A stretch of 64,000 bases of DNA from Salarchaeum japonicum (GCF_020614395.1 NZ_CP085324.1:2140075-2204074); one strand, 5' to 3'; shown: positions 8,953 through 17,864, numbered from the stretch's first letter. Notes: generated from the sequence alone by a model not told the origin. A program made the numbers and translations.

Positions 8953-9671
8953 TACGGACGGCGTTTCACGTCCCGGTAGTAGTGGAGGTAGACGACGTGC
9001 ATGAACGCGGACGCGAGCACGGTGAGCGCCGCGGCGACGAGCGCGCCGGGCGTCAGCGAGAACGCGGCGTCCCGCGGGACGGCGTCCGTGAGGAAGAGGA
9101 AGGCGACGGCGGGCGGGAGCGTGACGGCGAGGCGGGCGACCGCGAACGCGACCGCTCCGCCGGTGTTCTCGGAGACGAACTCCTTGCTCTCCCGGAGGGC
9201 GTTCGGGCCGCCGACGTCGTCCACGACGACCGCGGCGGAGACGAACTGCAGGACGAACACGGCGACGAGCACGCCGAAGACGAACGTGATGACCGCCACG
9301 ACGTTGAGGACGGGTATGAACGCGAGCACGACGAGCGCGAACGTGGCGGCGACGACGAGACCGAGAATCGTGAGGTTCGCGCCGAGGAGGTGGAGGACGC
9401 GCTCGCCGTACGTCTCGAACGCGGCGGAGAGCGGGACGCGGTCGTCGCGCTCGGCGTCCGCGTACACCAGCGACAGCGCGGGTATCGTGAGGAAGGGCGC
9501 GACGAACATCGAGAGCGCGGACCCGACGAGGTTCGCGGCCTGCCCGCGAAGGACGAACCGCGGGGCGTTGAGCGCCTGCACGGCGGCGAGGAGGGCGACG
9601 ACGACCGCGAACGCGTCGGGCCGTCGTTTCACGAACGATGCGGCGCGGCCGAACGCCGTTCCGAGCGACAT
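8949..9671 (-). CDS. Multi-pass membrane protein, unknown function
   Basis: 240 residues with about six hydrophobic segments: roughly 22-40, 50-70, 95-120, 122-145, 175-195 and 208-228. There is no signal peptide and no catalytic motif. The central amphipathic stretch YADAERDDRVPLSAAFETYG and the C-terminal HYYRDVKRRPY look cytoplasmic. It resembles haloarchaeal membrane proteins annotated only as DUFs. ATG is at 9669-9671, and the stop overlaps the plus-strand neighbour's stop at CTAG. Function not assigned. Confidence 0.75.
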   Translation of the reverse strand: MSLGTAFGRAASFVKRRPDAFAVVVALLAAVQALNAPRFVLRGQAANLVGSALSMFVAPFLTIPALSLVYADAERDDRVPLSAAFETYGERVLHLLGANLTILGLVVAATFALVVLAFIPVLNVVAVITFVFGVLVAVFVLQFVSAAVVVDDVGGPNALRESKEFVSENTGGAVAFAVARLAVTLPPAVAFLFLTDAVPRDAAFSLTPGALVAAALTVLASAFMHVVYLHYYRDVKRRPY

Positions 9672-9714
9672 ACAGGCCTGATTTCTGCGAACCCGAAAAA
9701 ACGGTTGTGGGAGA

Positions 9715-10362
9715 TTAGTCCGCGGTGGTGAGGTCGCCGCCGCAGTGCGGGCACTCCTCGCCGTGGCGGAGTTCGTCGCTCGCCTCCCGGACCTCCCGCA
9801 TGACGCTGGAGATGCGTTCCTCGGCGTCGAGTTCGTCTTCGACGGCGAGGTCGACACCCTCGACTTCCAGCAGGAACTTCGCGACCTCCGTGGCTTCGTA
9901 CATCACGTCGTCCAGTTCGTCCGCGGTGAAGAAGTCGCTCATCGCGCCGTAGAGGAAGGTCGCGCCCGCGGTTCGAACCTTGTCCTCGAACGCCGCACGC
10001 GCCTGATTCACCGCCTGCGGCGTGTACGTGTCCGTCATGAACGGCACGAGCTCCGGGAGGTTCTCCCCGATCTTCGTCATCTCCACGCCCGTCTCCGTCC
10101 GGAAGTCCGCGCAGAGCCGCGCAATCGCCCACTCGCGGGCCGTGATGTAGGTGCGGTCGCGGAGGAACTCGTTCACGCGCTCGTACTGCGCGCCGTCCAT
10201 CTTCGTGAAGCGGTCGTAGGAGACCACGTCCTCGGGCACGTCGTCCGCGTCCTCGCTCCCGGTGTCCTCGGGGACGCCGGGCGTGGCGTCTGATTCCGGT
10301 TCGTCGTCTTGCGCGTCCGCCCGAGCGGCGCGCTCCCCGGCGGGTTCGGCGTCCTCAGTCAT
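9715..10362 (-). CDS. DUF5806 family protein
   Basis: 215-residue soluble haloarchaeal protein of unknown function, recognised as DUF5806 from the central block REWAIARLCADFRTETGVEM (about 84-103) and the following GENLPELVPFMTDTYTPQAV. The N-terminal ~50 residues are acidic and probably disordered. The extreme C-terminus carries a CPHCG pair that may be half of a metal site. ATG 10362 is preferred; an in-frame ATG nine codons upstream (10389) is possible. Divergent from a UspA gene. Confidence 0.8.
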   Translation of the reverse strand: MTEDAEPAGERAARADAQDDEPESDATPGVPEDTGSEDADDVPEDVVSYDRFTKMDGAQYERVNEFLRDRTYITAREWAIARLCADFRTETGVEMTKIGENLPELVPFMTDTYTPQAVNQARAAFEDKVRTAGATFLYGAMSDFFTADELDDVMYEATEVAKFLLEVEGVDLAVEDELDAEERISSVMREVREASDELRHGEECPHCGGDLTTAD

Positions 10363-10441
10363 ACTCCCGGATAGCGAGTACGGCCGCAAAAGGGTGTCGG
10401 GGAGGACAACGCTTTACTCGGGAGAGGGCGACGACTCGGAC

Positions 10442-10810
10442 ATGAAGGTCTTGCTCGGAATCGGCGGCAGCGAGGACTCCCTCGACGCGCTCTCGAAGAC
10501 CGCGGAGCGCGCGCGGGAGGCCGGCGACGACCTCACGGTCGCCATCGTGGAGAACCCGGAGAGCGACCGGACGCCTGACGAAATCGAGGACGCCGTCGCG
10601 CGCGTGCTCGACGAGTACGACATCGACGCGACCGTCCGGCACGTCTCCGGCGACCCCGGCAGTCAGCTCGTGACCATCGCGGAGTCGGAGGACTTCGACC
10701 AGATAGCGCTCGGCGGCGGTGAGCGCAGTCCGATGGGGAAACTCCGACTCGGCCACATCGCCGAGTTCGTACTCCTGAACGCGCACGTCTCAGTCACCCT
10801 CGTCCGATGA
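10442..10810 (+). CDS. UspA-domain protein, short
   Basis: 122-residue single universal stress protein domain. The N-terminal strand MKVLLGIGGSEDS and the C-terminal LGHIAEFVLLNAHVSVTLVR fit the Usp alpha/beta fold; the usual ATP-binding G-2x-G-9x-G(S/T) is only partly recognisable (GGGERSPMGKLRLG). It overlaps the next gene by 4 nt (ATGA at 10807-10810), so the GNAT gene is translationally coupled. One of three Usp genes within 2.7 kb. Confidence 0.88.
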   Translation: MKVLLGIGGSEDSLDALSKTAERAREAGDDLTVAIVENPESDRTPDEIEDAVARVLDEYDIDATVRHVSGDPGSQLVTIAESEDFDQIALGGGERSPMGKLRLGHIAEFVLLNAHVSVTLVR

Positions 10811-11325
10811 CCGTCGACGAATATCCCGACACGGCGTCCGGGCCGTTCCCGTCCCCGCCGTCGTCGTTCGTGGACGGCGACGACCGCGACATCGAGGTGC
10901 GGGCGTTCGACGAGGACACGGACGCGCTCGTGGAGATGTACGTGGACTTCTCGCAGGAAGACCGCGCGCAGGGCGTGCCGCCCGTCGGCGAGGACCGCGT
11001 GCGGGACTGGCTGGACACCCTCACCGCGGACGGCTACAACGTCGTCGCGTGGCACGACGACCGCGCGGTCGGGCACGCCACGCTCGTCCCGGACGGCACG
11101 GGCGGGTACGAACTCGCCATCTTCGTCCACCAGGACTACCAGGGCGCGGGCATCGGCACCCGCCTCCTCCGGAACCTCCTCGGGCACGGGGCCGAACAGG
11201 GCGTCGAGCGCGTGTGGCTCACCGTCGAGCGCTGGAACCGCGCGGCGGTCGCGCTCTACGAGAAGGTCGGGTTCGAGACCGTGGACACGGAGAGCTTCGA
11301 ACTCGAAATGGCCATCCGCGTCTAA
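10807..11325 (+). CDS. GNAT-family N-acetyltransferase
   Basis: 172-residue acyl-CoA-dependent N-acetyltransferase of unknown substrate. Acetyl-CoA motif A is clear: VHQDYQGAGIGTRLL (about 111-125), with the preceding beta-4 strand GGYELAIF and later VERWNRAAVALYEKVGF (motif B). The first 30 residues are an extension before the domain. Its start overlaps the Usp stop (ATGA), so the two are cotranscribed. Its TAA overlaps the TAG of the convergent second Usp gene at 11322-11325 (CTAA). Confidence 0.9.
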   Translation: MTVDEYPDTASGPFPSPPSSFVDGDDRDIEVRAFDEDTDALVEMYVDFSQEDRAQGVPPVGEDRVRDWLDTLTADGYNVVAWHDDRAVGHATLVPDGTGGYELAIFVHQDYQGAGIGTRLLRNLLGHGAEQGVERVWLTVERWNRAAVALYEKVGFETVDTESFELEMAIRV

Positions 11326-11762
11326 ACCGAGAGAACGGGCTGGCTCGCGTAGAGAAGGACGTACTCGGCCGCTTTTTCGAGAACCGCGGAGCTGTCGTCG
11401 CCGGTCTCGCGGGGGACGACGAGGAAGTCCGCGTCCAGGTCGTCGGCGGCGTCGAGGATGACGCTCCCCGGGTGCGTCATCTTCCGCGTGGTGGAGAACC
11501 CGAGCGCGATGGATACGTCGAGGGGGACGCGGTCGTCCGCGACCGCGCGGAGGTCGTCCGCGAACGCCTCGGACTGGTCTGCGACGGCGTCCTCCGACAC
11601 CTCGCCGGACTCCACGCGGCGCGACACCTGTTCGCCGGCGACGAAGAGCGCGTGGAGGGTGGCGTCGTACTTCTCGGCGATGGCGACCGCGTACTCGGCG
11701 GCGTTGACGGACTCCGCGCCGCCGTCCACGGGAACGAGCACGGTGTCCACGTCGAGGGGCAT
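11322..11762 (-). CDS. UspA-domain universal stress protein
   Basis: 146 residues, one Usp domain. It starts with the typical VLVPVDGGAESVNAAEYAV (about 8-26); the later VVPRETGDDSSAVLEKAAEYVL replaces the canonical GSVA loop and keeps GDDSS. ATG at 11760-11762. Convergent with the GNAT gene with overlapping stops and divergent from the TIM-barrel isomerase gene. Ligand binding is not inferable. Confidence 0.88.
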   Translation of the reverse strand: MPLDVDTVLVPVDGGAESVNAAEYAVAIAEKYDATLHALFVAGEQVSRRVESGEVSEDAVADQSEAFADDLRAVADDRVPLDVSIALGFSTTRKMTHPGSVILDAADDLDADFLVVPRETGDDSSAVLEKAAEYVLLYASQPVLSV

Positions 11763-11843
11763 ACGCGGACGTGCGTCCCGGGACGGTAAAAAGACTCCGC
11801 GCTCCGCAAGCGCTAAGCCGCCGGGTGCGAACCATCGGAGTCC

Positions 11844-12629
11844 ATGCGCTCGCTCGACCTCGGCTTCACGCTCGGCCTGGAGATGTCGTTCGCCCCCACG
11901 GTTCGCTGGGCGGCCGACGAGGGGTTCGACTTCGTGGAACTCCTCCTCGACGGCCCGTACGCCCGCCAGCGCGTCGAACCCCGGACTGGGGAGATGGCGG
12001 ACGCGCTCGACGACCACGGCGTCGGCGTCGTGGTGCACTTGCCGTTCAACCCCGACCCCGGGTCGCCGTTCGCGCCCGTCCGCGAGGGCGTCGTCGAGGA
12101 ACTCGTCGCGGGCATGGACACCGCGGTCGAACTCGGCGCGGAGAAAGTCGTCTTCCACCCGTCCTCGGACGCCTGGCGGCTCGGCTGGAGCGACGAGGAG
12201 ACCCGGGAGTTCGTGCACGACAGCCTCGACGCGCTCGTCCCCGCGGCGCGCGAACGCGGCCTCGACCCCTGCCTCGAAAACATCGTCTCCAGTTACTACG
12301 ACGCCACGACGTTCCCCGAACTCCTCGAACGCTACCCCGAGGCGTCGATGACGTTCGACACGAGCCACGCCCATCTCGCCGGCGTGAGCGCCGACGAGAT
12401 GGGGGCGTTCCTGCGCGCGCACGGCGAGCGCGTCCACCACCTCCACCTCGTGGACACGCGGGGCGACGCCGACGAACACCTCCCCGTCGGGATGGGGCGT
12501 CTCGACTTCGACCCCGTGTTCGACGCGCTCCGGGAGACCGAGTGGGCGGGGACGGCGACGCTCGAAATCGGGACGAGCGACCTCGACACCATCGCGGTCG
12601 GGAAGAAGCACGTGGACGCCTACGAGTGA
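11844..12629 (+). CDS. Sugar phosphate isomerase/epimerase-type TIM-barrel protein
   Basis: 261-residue xylose-isomerase-like (AP endonuclease 2 fold) protein. Metal-site residues sit at the ends of barrel strands: VVHLPFN (about 62-68), EKVVFHPSS (~100), LENIVS (Glu ~145), TFDTSHAHL (~172-180), HHLHLVDTRGDADEHLPVG (~199-217) and ATLEIGTSD (Glu ~245). These match the metal ligands of this superfamily. Substrate unknown; candidates are sugar isomerisation or a DNA endonuclease IV relative. A leaderless start at 11844 follows a ctaag-type box about 30 nt upstream. Confidence 0.85.
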   Translation: MRSLDLGFTLGLEMSFAPTVRWAADEGFDFVELLLDGPYARQRVEPRTGEMADALDDHGVGVVVHLPFNPDPGSPFAPVREGVVEELVAGMDTAVELGAEKVVFHPSSDAWRLGWSDEETREFVHDSLDALVPAARERGLDPCLENIVSSYYDATTFPELLERYPEASMTFDTSHAHLAGVSADEMGAFLRAHGERVHHLHLVDTRGDADEHLPVGMGRLDFDPVFDALRETEWAGTATLEIGTSDLDTIAVGKKHVDAYE

Positions 12630-12675
12630 GGGGGTCGCGCCATCATTTATGTCCCGGGGTGTAGAAGACGCGAGT

Positions 12676-13113
12676 ATGATAGGGACGGTCGTCATCGCGA
12701 CGGACGGCTCGGAGAGCGTCGAGCGCGCCGTCGCGGTCGCCTTGGACCTCGCGGAGCGCTTCGACGCGGACGTGCACGCGCTCTACGTCGTGGACGCCGG
12801 CGAGGTGGAGAACGCGCCCATCGACCTCCGGGAGGAACTCCGCGCCGCCCTGACCGAGCGCGGGGAGACGGCGACCGGGCACGTCGTCGAGCGCGCGAAC
12901 ACCGGGGTGACCACGGCCGTCCGGGAGGGCCGGCCCGCGAACGAGATTCGGGCGTACGCCCGCGAGGTGGACGCGGACGTGGTGGCGACGGGCACCCGCG
13001 GCCGCCACGGCGAGAACCGCTTTCTCGTCGGATCCGTCGCGGAACGAGTCGTGCGGACGTGTCCCGTGCCCGTGTTGACGGTGCGGCAGATGGCGAGCGA
13101 CGAGTCCGCATAG
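12676..13113 (+). CDS. UspA-domain universal stress protein, canonical ATP-binding type
   Basis: 145 residues. Contains the full Usp ATP-binding signature GTRGRHGENRFLVGSVAERV (about 110-129) and the N-terminal VVIATDGSESVERAV. ATG 12676 lies about 26 nt after a TATA-like catttatgtc, so the mRNA is probably leaderless; an in-frame ATG at 12649 would swallow that box and is less likely. Third Usp gene in the cluster and the only one with the complete nucleotide loop. Confidence 0.9.
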   Translation: MIGTVVIATDGSESVERAVAVALDLAERFDADVHALYVVDAGEVENAPIDLREELRAALTERGETATGHVVERANTGVTTAVREGRPANEIRAYAREVDADVVATGTRGRHGENRFLVGSVAERVVRTCPVPVLTVRQMASDESA

Positions 13114-13149
13114 CGGCGTCCTTTTCACCCGAGGTGTTCTCTCCCGTGT

Positions 13150-14241
13150 ATGAAGGACTGGGTTATCGACGACGAGAACCTCTCCCTGGAGCGCAAATCC
13201 CTCCTCCCGGGGACGGGATTTTTCGTCCCGGACGGCATCGAAGACGAGCGCGAAGACCGCGAAATCGAGGCGCGCGCGCAGGACGCCGGCGTCATCGTGG
13301 TCACCGACCCGGACGCCGACGGCCTCGCGTGCGCCGCCATCATCCGCGAAGTGTACGGCGAGGGCGCGCTCATCCCGACCGGCCCGCACGAGCTCGCGGA
13401 CGGCATCCGGCGCGCCGCCGAGTACGGCGAAGCGGGCGCGCGCGTGTTCATCTGCGACCTCTGCCCGGACGACTACGCGGACGTGGAGGTCGAACTCGGC
13501 CTCCTCACCGAGCACGCGGCGTCCGTGCGGTGGTTCGACCACCACCAGTGGACGGACAGCGCGAAACGCGGCGTCCGCGACGCCGGCGTCGACCTGGTCG
13601 TCGGCGAGTCCGACGAGGAGTGCACGGCGGACGTGGCCGTCCGCAGCATCGAAGAGGACATCCCCCGCCACCTCATCGAACTCGCGGCGGTGACGCGCGA
13701 CCACGACCTCTGGCTGAAAGAAGACCCGCGCTCGGACGACCTCGCGGACTACTCGCACTGGGTGGACGACGAGGAGTACGCCGACACCGTGCAGGAACAC
13801 GGCCCCGACCTCCCCGAGTCGGCCCAGGAGTACCTCGCGGAGCGCCGCGTCGAGAAGAACGACCTCATCGAGCGCGCGGTGAGTCGCGCCGAGATGAAAT
13901 CGGTGAACGGCGTGACCGTGGGCGTGACCTACGGGCGGTGTTCGCAGAACGAGGTCGCGGACGAACTCCGCGAGCAGGGCGCGGACGCCGCCGTCGTCGT
14001 GAAACCCTCGGGGAGCGCGAGCATCCGCGGGAGCGAGGACTTCGAGCGGTGTCACGAGGTCGCGCGCCAAGTGCAGGGCGGCGGCCACCCGCGCGCCGCG
14101 GGCTGTAAACCCCACATCTACGACGACATGATGGACTACGCCCACCACTGGACGACGCAGGGCGCGGTCGCGAAACAGAAAATCCTGGACGCGTTCGCCT
14201 CCCTCCCCGACGACGAGGAGGGCGCGGACACCGAGCGCTAG
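13150..14241 (+). CDS. DHH-family phosphoesterase (RecJ-like)
   Basis: 363-residue DHH/DHHA1 protein, a nuclease or nucleotide phosphodiesterase. Motif I is VVTDPDADGLACAA (about 50-63), motif II ICDLCPDD (~100-107), motif III RWFDHHQWTD (~128-137) and motif IV VTRDHDLW (~181-188). The C-terminal DHHA1 domain has the family glycine motif GGGHPRAAGC (~312-321). Haloarchaea carry several RecJ/GAN-like proteins; no CMG context is seen here. The stop overlaps the convergent DUF5807 stop at CTAG (14238-14241). Confidence 0.88.
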   Translation: MKDWVIDDENLSLERKSLLPGTGFFVPDGIEDEREDREIEARAQDAGVIVVTDPDADGLACAAIIREVYGEGALIPTGPHELADGIRRAAEYGEAGARVFICDLCPDDYADVEVELGLLTEHAASVRWFDHHQWTDSAKRGVRDAGVDLVVGESDEECTADVAVRSIEEDIPRHLIELAAVTRDHDLWLKEDPRSDDLADYSHWVDDEEYADTVQEHGPDLPESAQEYLAERRVEKNDLIERAVSRAEMKSVNGVTVGVTYGRCSQNEVADELREQGADAAVVVKPSGSASIRGSEDFERCHEVARQVQGGGHPRAAGCKPHIYDDMMDYAHHWTTQGAVAKQKILDAFASLPDDEEGADTER

Positions 14242-14666
14242 ACGACCCAGCGGTCGGAGTACGCGGTGCCGCACTCGCAGTACGCGTACGCGTGCATCAC
14301 GTCGCCCTCCGCGTACAGACCGCCGACTTCCTCGTTTTGCTCCTCGAAGAACGCGAACACGAACTCCGTCTCGTGGTCGCTCGCCGGTTCGTCGGGGTGC
14401 TTGCTCGGGCAGTCGCCGCCCGCGAGCGAGTCCGCGATGTCGCCGTTCGTCCCCATCGCCTGCTGGCTGAACTGCATCGCCTCCATCCCTGTCACCTGCT
14501 TGAAGACGCTACGGCCCTGGTCGCCGGGGACGACGAGGACGATGCCGTCGTCGGTGCGTTCGCCGTACTGTTCGAGCGGCCCGAGGTCGCCCACCATCCC
14601 CTCGGTGAGGTAGACGGCGACGTGTTCGGGGTGCTCGCCGTCGAGGAACTCCTCGTACGTACTCAT
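14238..14666 (-). CDS. DUF5807 family protein
   Basis: 142-residue soluble acidic haloarchaeal protein of unknown function, recognised as DUF5807 by the opening EEFLDGEHPEHVAVYLTEG and the core SVFKQVTGMEAMQFSQQAMG. Three Cys near the C-terminal half (GGDCPSKHP; YCECGTAYSDRWVV) could bind a metal. ATG 14664-14666. Lies between the DHH gene and S6e; the S6e gene upstream ends 40 nt away on the same strand, so cotranscription is possible. Confidence 0.8.
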   Translation of the reverse strand: MSTYEEFLDGEHPEHVAVYLTEGMVGDLGPLEQYGERTDDGIVLVVPGDQGRSVFKQVTGMEAMQFSQQAMGTNGDIADSLAGGDCPSKHPDEPASDHETEFVFAFFEEQNEEVGGLYAEGDVMHAYAYCECGTAYSDRWVV

Positions 14667-14706
14667 CGCTGGTGGTTCGTGGCGTACGCGAAAAAGCGCG
14701 GCGACT

Positions 14707-15102
14707 CTACTCGGCGTCTTCGTCCTCGCCGAGCAGGGAGGCGACGGATTCCTCGCCGTACTCGGTGATTTTGACGTTGAGCTGGGCGGTCTCCTCGGAG
14801 ACCTCGCGGCCGCGAACGCTCACGCGCTTGCGTTCGCCGTCGCGGCTGGGGTTGAACCCGGGGCCGCCGCCGAGCAGGAGGTCGGCGAGCCCGCTCCCGC
14901 GGACGTCGGGGCGCATCGGACGGCCGGCGGCGTCGCTGCCGCCAGTCAGTTCGACCGTGTAGCCGGTCAGTCCCACGGCGTCGCCGTCCACTTCGTCGCC
15001 GAGTTCCCGACCGAGGAATCGATTGGCGTCCTGTCCGTCAACTTCGAACTGGTGGCTCTCACCCGCCTCGGGGTCGGCCACCACGACATCGAACGTAGCC
15101 AT
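14707..15102 (-). CDS. rps6e: 30S ribosomal protein S6e
   Basis: 131-residue archaeal S6e, a small-subunit ribosomal protein. The N-terminus [20 protein letters not shown] and the conserved [21 protein letters not shown] region (about 92-112, shown in part) identify it. Archaeal S6e is shorter than the eukaryotic form and lacks the phosphorylated tail. ATG 15100-15102, divergent from a small hypothetical gene. Confidence 0.93.
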   Translation of the reverse strand: MATFDVVVADPEAGESHQFEVDGQDANRFLGRELGDEVDGDAVGLTGYTVELTGGSDAAGRPMRPDVRGSGLADLLLGGGPGFNPSRDGERKRVSVRGREVSEETAQLNVKITEYGEESVASLLGEDEDAE

Positions 15103-15186
15103 ACCCGATAGGAGAGGGAGAGTGCCCTAAAACCCGTCGAATACGCGTCCCGAGCGTTGAAGGCCGCGCGAGGCGAATCCCGGAGC

Positions 15187-15456
15187 GTGAACCGTGACCG
15201 CGTGCGGGGTGCGCTCTCGGAGTTCGCGGGGAGCGACGCCGAACGCCGCGCGGTCGCGCGCGCCGCCGGCGACCTCGCGGACAGCGGCCGGTACGAGGAC
15301 GCGACGGGCCGCGAACTCACCGCGGCGGAACTCCTCGAACACCTCCGGGACGCCCCAGAGGAGTTGGTCGCGAGCCGGTGGAACTGGTGGATGGGAAGCC
15401 TCGACCTCGCCTACGGGGGGTTCGGCGAGTTCCAGGTGCGGCGGTGGCGGGAGTAG
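15187..15456 (+). CDS. Small conserved haloarchaeal protein, unknown function
   Basis: 89 residues, starting with GTG at 15187 (an earlier in-frame ATG at 15157 lies in the divergent promoter region). Sequence is mostly helical with a Trp-rich C-terminal block (SRWNWWMGSLDLAYGGFGEF). No known domain recognised. Third-position GC bias matches its neighbours. It stops 38 nt before the MBL gene on the same strand, so the two may form a unit. Confidence 0.7.
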   Translation: MNRDRVRGALSEFAGSDAERRAVARAAGDLADSGRYEDATGRELTAAELLEHLRDAPEELVASRWNWWMGSLDLAYGGFGEFQVRRWRE

Positions 15457-15494
15457 CGACGAACCCAAACCGCCGGGGCGGATAGACTGGCGTG

Positions 15495-16748
15495 ATGGAG
15501 ATACGGTTTCTCGGTGGCGCGCGCGAGGTCGGGCGGAGCGCGATTCTCGTGGACGACAGCCTCCTGCTCGACTACGGGATGCGCACCGGGAACCCGCCGC
15601 AGTTCCCGTTGGACGCCGACCCGGACGCGGTCGTCGCCTCGCACGGCCACCTCGACCACGTCGGCGCGCTCCCGAGTCTCCTCTCCGGGGACGCGCGGCC
15701 GCCGATTCACTGGACGCCGCCGACGCGAGACCTCGCGAACACGCTCGCCAGGGACACCCTGAAACTGCACGGCGGCACGCTCGCGTGCCCGTTCACGGAG
15801 ACGGACGTCCACCGGATGAGCGAGGTATCAGTGACGCACGGCTACGGCGAGTCGTTCGAGGCGGCGGGGTACGAGGTGACGTTCTACGACGCCGGCCACA
15901 TCCCCGGGAGCGCGCACGTCCTCGTCGACGACGGGGAGACGCGCCTGCTCTACACGGGCGATTTCCACGTGGACGACCCGGACGCGGACGGCGTGGGCGG
16001 TCAGCGACTCGTCGCGGGGTCGCGGGCGCGCCCGGACGCGGACGCCGTCATCGTCGAGAGCACGTACAGCGACGTACACCACGACCCCCGGGGCGCGGTC
16101 GAGGAGCGGTTCGCGGAACGGGTCGCGAACACCGTCTGGGAGGGCGGCACGGTCGTCGTGCCCGCGTTCGCCATCGGCCGCACCCAGGAGGTGCTCATGG
16201 TGTGCGACGCGTACGACATCGACTGCTACGTGGACGGGATGGGGAAGGACGTGACGCGGAGCGTCCTCCAACACCCCGCGTTCCTCCGGGACGCGGACGC
16301 GCTCCGGCGAGCGAAGGGACACGCGCGGTTCGTCACCGGACGGCAGGGACAGAAGAAACGCATCGCCGACCAGAACACGGTCGTCGTCACCACGTCCGGG
16401 ATGCTCTCGGGCGGCCCCGCGATGACGTACGTCCCCGAAATCGCCGGCCACCCCCGGAACCTCGTCGCGTTCACCGGCCACCAGGTCGAGGGAACGCCCG
16501 GCCGGGAGTTGCTCGACACCGGCCAGACGGAACTCGACGGCCGGCGGATGCGGGTGAGCGCGCGCATCGACCAGTACGACTTCTCGGCGCACGCCGACCG
16601 CGACGGCATCCGCGGATTCCTCGATTCCTATCGGGACGCCGCGGTGCTCGTGAACCACGGCGACCGCTGTCCGGCGTTCGCGGCCGAACTCCGCGAGGAC
16701 GGCTGGGACACCCGTGCGCCCGAGCGCGGCGAGCCCGTCAGGGTCTGA
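15495..16748 (+). CDS. MBL-fold beta-CASP ribonuclease-like protein
   Basis: 417-residue metallo-beta-lactamase protein of the CPSF73/Int11-like (beta-CASP) group, predicted RNA endo- or exonuclease. Zinc motif SHGHLDHVG at 49-57 (His50, His52, Asp54, His55), then DAGHIPGSAHV, TGDFHVDD, the beta-CASP insert with GRTQEVLMV, and late motifs QYDFSAHADRDG and LVNHGD. There are no N-terminal KH domains, unlike aCPSF1, so it belongs to the shorter archaeal class. ATG 15495 is preferred to GTG 15492. Follows the small 89-aa gene. Confidence 0.88.
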   Translation: MEIRFLGGAREVGRSAILVDDSLLLDYGMRTGNPPQFPLDADPDAVVASHGHLDHVGALPSLLSGDARPPIHWTPPTRDLANTLARDTLKLHGGTLACPFTETDVHRMSEVSVTHGYGESFEAAGYEVTFYDAGHIPGSAHVLVDDGETRLLYTGDFHVDDPDADGVGGQRLVAGSRARPDADAVIVESTYSDVHHDPRGAVEERFAERVANTVWEGGTVVVPAFAIGRTQEVLMVCDAYDIDCYVDGMGKDVTRSVLQHPAFLRDADALRRAKGHARFVTGRQGQKKRIADQNTVVVTTSGMLSGGPAMTYVPEIAGHPRNLVAFTGHQVEGTPGRELLDTGQTELDGRRMRVSARIDQYDFSAHADRDGIRGFLDSYRDAAVLVNHGDRCPAFAAELREDGWDTRAPERGEPVRV

Positions 16749-16790
16749 CGCGACGAACAGACGTTTGTACGGACGGCGGCTACACCGGGT

Positions 16791-17456
16791 ATGACCGAGA
16801 CGCCGGACGACCTCCCGCCGACGGACCGCGAATCCCCCGTGGGGGAACCCGTCATTCGCGGTGACGAACGCGTCGTCGGCGACCACGCCGCGAACGCGGT
16901 CTCCTTCGACCCCGACGACCCCGAGCGCGTCGCCGCCGCCGCGGACACCGTGCGCGCGTTCGCCACCGGCGACCTCGGGGACGACCACCTCGCGATGCTC
17001 CGCGGGGCCGCCGCGTGCGCCGCGCTCGTCCGCGCCGAACAGTCCTACAAGGCCGCCGCCGAACGCGCCGGCGACGACGTGACCGTCCCGTTCATCCGGA
17101 AGTGGGCGCGCGTCCACGACCTCCCCCAGCCGGTTCGCCGGCACGTCGCCGTCGGCCACATCCCGCCGACCGCCGCGAAACACATCGCGCGCGTCGGCGG
17201 CGACGCCCGCTACCGGCTCGCGTGGGCCGTCCTCGACAACGACCTCACCGTCCGCCAGGTGCGGCAGGTCGCGAGCGACGTGAACGACGGCCGCGCCCTC
17301 GGGGACGCCCTCCGCGACCACGGCGTCACTCCCGGCGAACTCACCCTCACCCTCCCCGCGAACGCCTACCGCGACCTCCGCCGCCGCGCCGCCATGACCG
17401 ACACAGACCCCGGCGACATCGTCGCGGACGCCCTCGACGCCTACCTCGACGAGTAA
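16791..17456 (+). CDS. Haloarchaeal DUF7119-like protein with ParB-like helical core
   Basis: 221-residue soluble protein. The first ~30 residues are acidic and disordered. The core (about 80-165) resembles the helix-turn-helix region of ParB/KorB-type proteins: VPFIRKWARVHDLPQPVRRH followed by GHIPPTAAKHIARVGG and LTVRQVRQVASDV. This could mean DNA binding, but no ParB N-terminal box is present. Tentatively a haloarchaeal DUF (DUF7119-like). Ends 45 nt before tRNA-Lys on the same strand. Function unassigned. Confidence 0.7.
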   Translation: MTETPDDLPPTDRESPVGEPVIRGDERVVGDHAANAVSFDPDDPERVAAAADTVRAFATGDLGDDHLAMLRGAAACAALVRAEQSYKAAAERAGDDVTVPFIRKWARVHDLPQPVRRHVAVGHIPPTAAKHIARVGGDARYRLAWAVLDNDLTVRQVRQVASDVNDGRALGDALRDHGVTPGELTLTLPANAYRDLRRRAAMTDTDPGDIVADALDAYLDE

Positions 17457-17466
17457 CCGGATGGTA

Positions 17467-17476
17467 AACGTTTAAC
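17467..17476 (+). promoter_or_regulatory. TATA box of tRNA-Lys
   Basis: AT-rich aaacgtttaa lies centred about 26-30 nt before the tRNA 5' end, the normal archaeal TATA position. Confidence 0.6.
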
Positions 17477-17501
17477 CACGCCAGCACCCAGATGGGAATG
17501 A

Positions 17502-17575
<74 letters not shown>

Positions 17576-17653
17576 CTTTTGCGACGACTAACGGTGCGGA
17601 GCAACGCGGCCAGCGATTTGGACGCAGCGAACAACGCGACGCGTTGTGAGTGA

Positions 17654-17678
17654 GTGTTCAAATCGCGCCCGGCCCGCT
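17654..17678 (+). repeat. tRNA-Lys 3'-end repeat, copy 2 (att-like)
   Basis: Identical over 25 nt to 17553-17577, but without the 5' part of a tRNA; looks like an attachment-site remnant. Confidence 0.8.
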
Positions 17679-17842
17679 CCACCTTTTGCGCTGCGCGAGC
17701 CTTCGGCTCGCTCGGCAAAATCTGGACCAAAAGCACTCCTCCTTCGCTCCACTTCGTTCCGCTCAGTCGTCGGCCTCGCGCTTCGCGCGAGTGAACCGGC
17801 GACCTACCGGGCTCTGCGAGCCACTCGGTCGCCAGATGCATA

Positions 17843-17864
17843 TTCAAATCGCGCCCGGCCCGCT
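17843..17864 (+). repeat. tRNA-Lys 3'-end repeat, copy 3 (att-like)
   Basis: Identical over 22 nt to the tRNA-Lys 3' end; shares the next two bases (cc) with copy 2 rather than with the tRNA gene. Confidence 0.8.
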
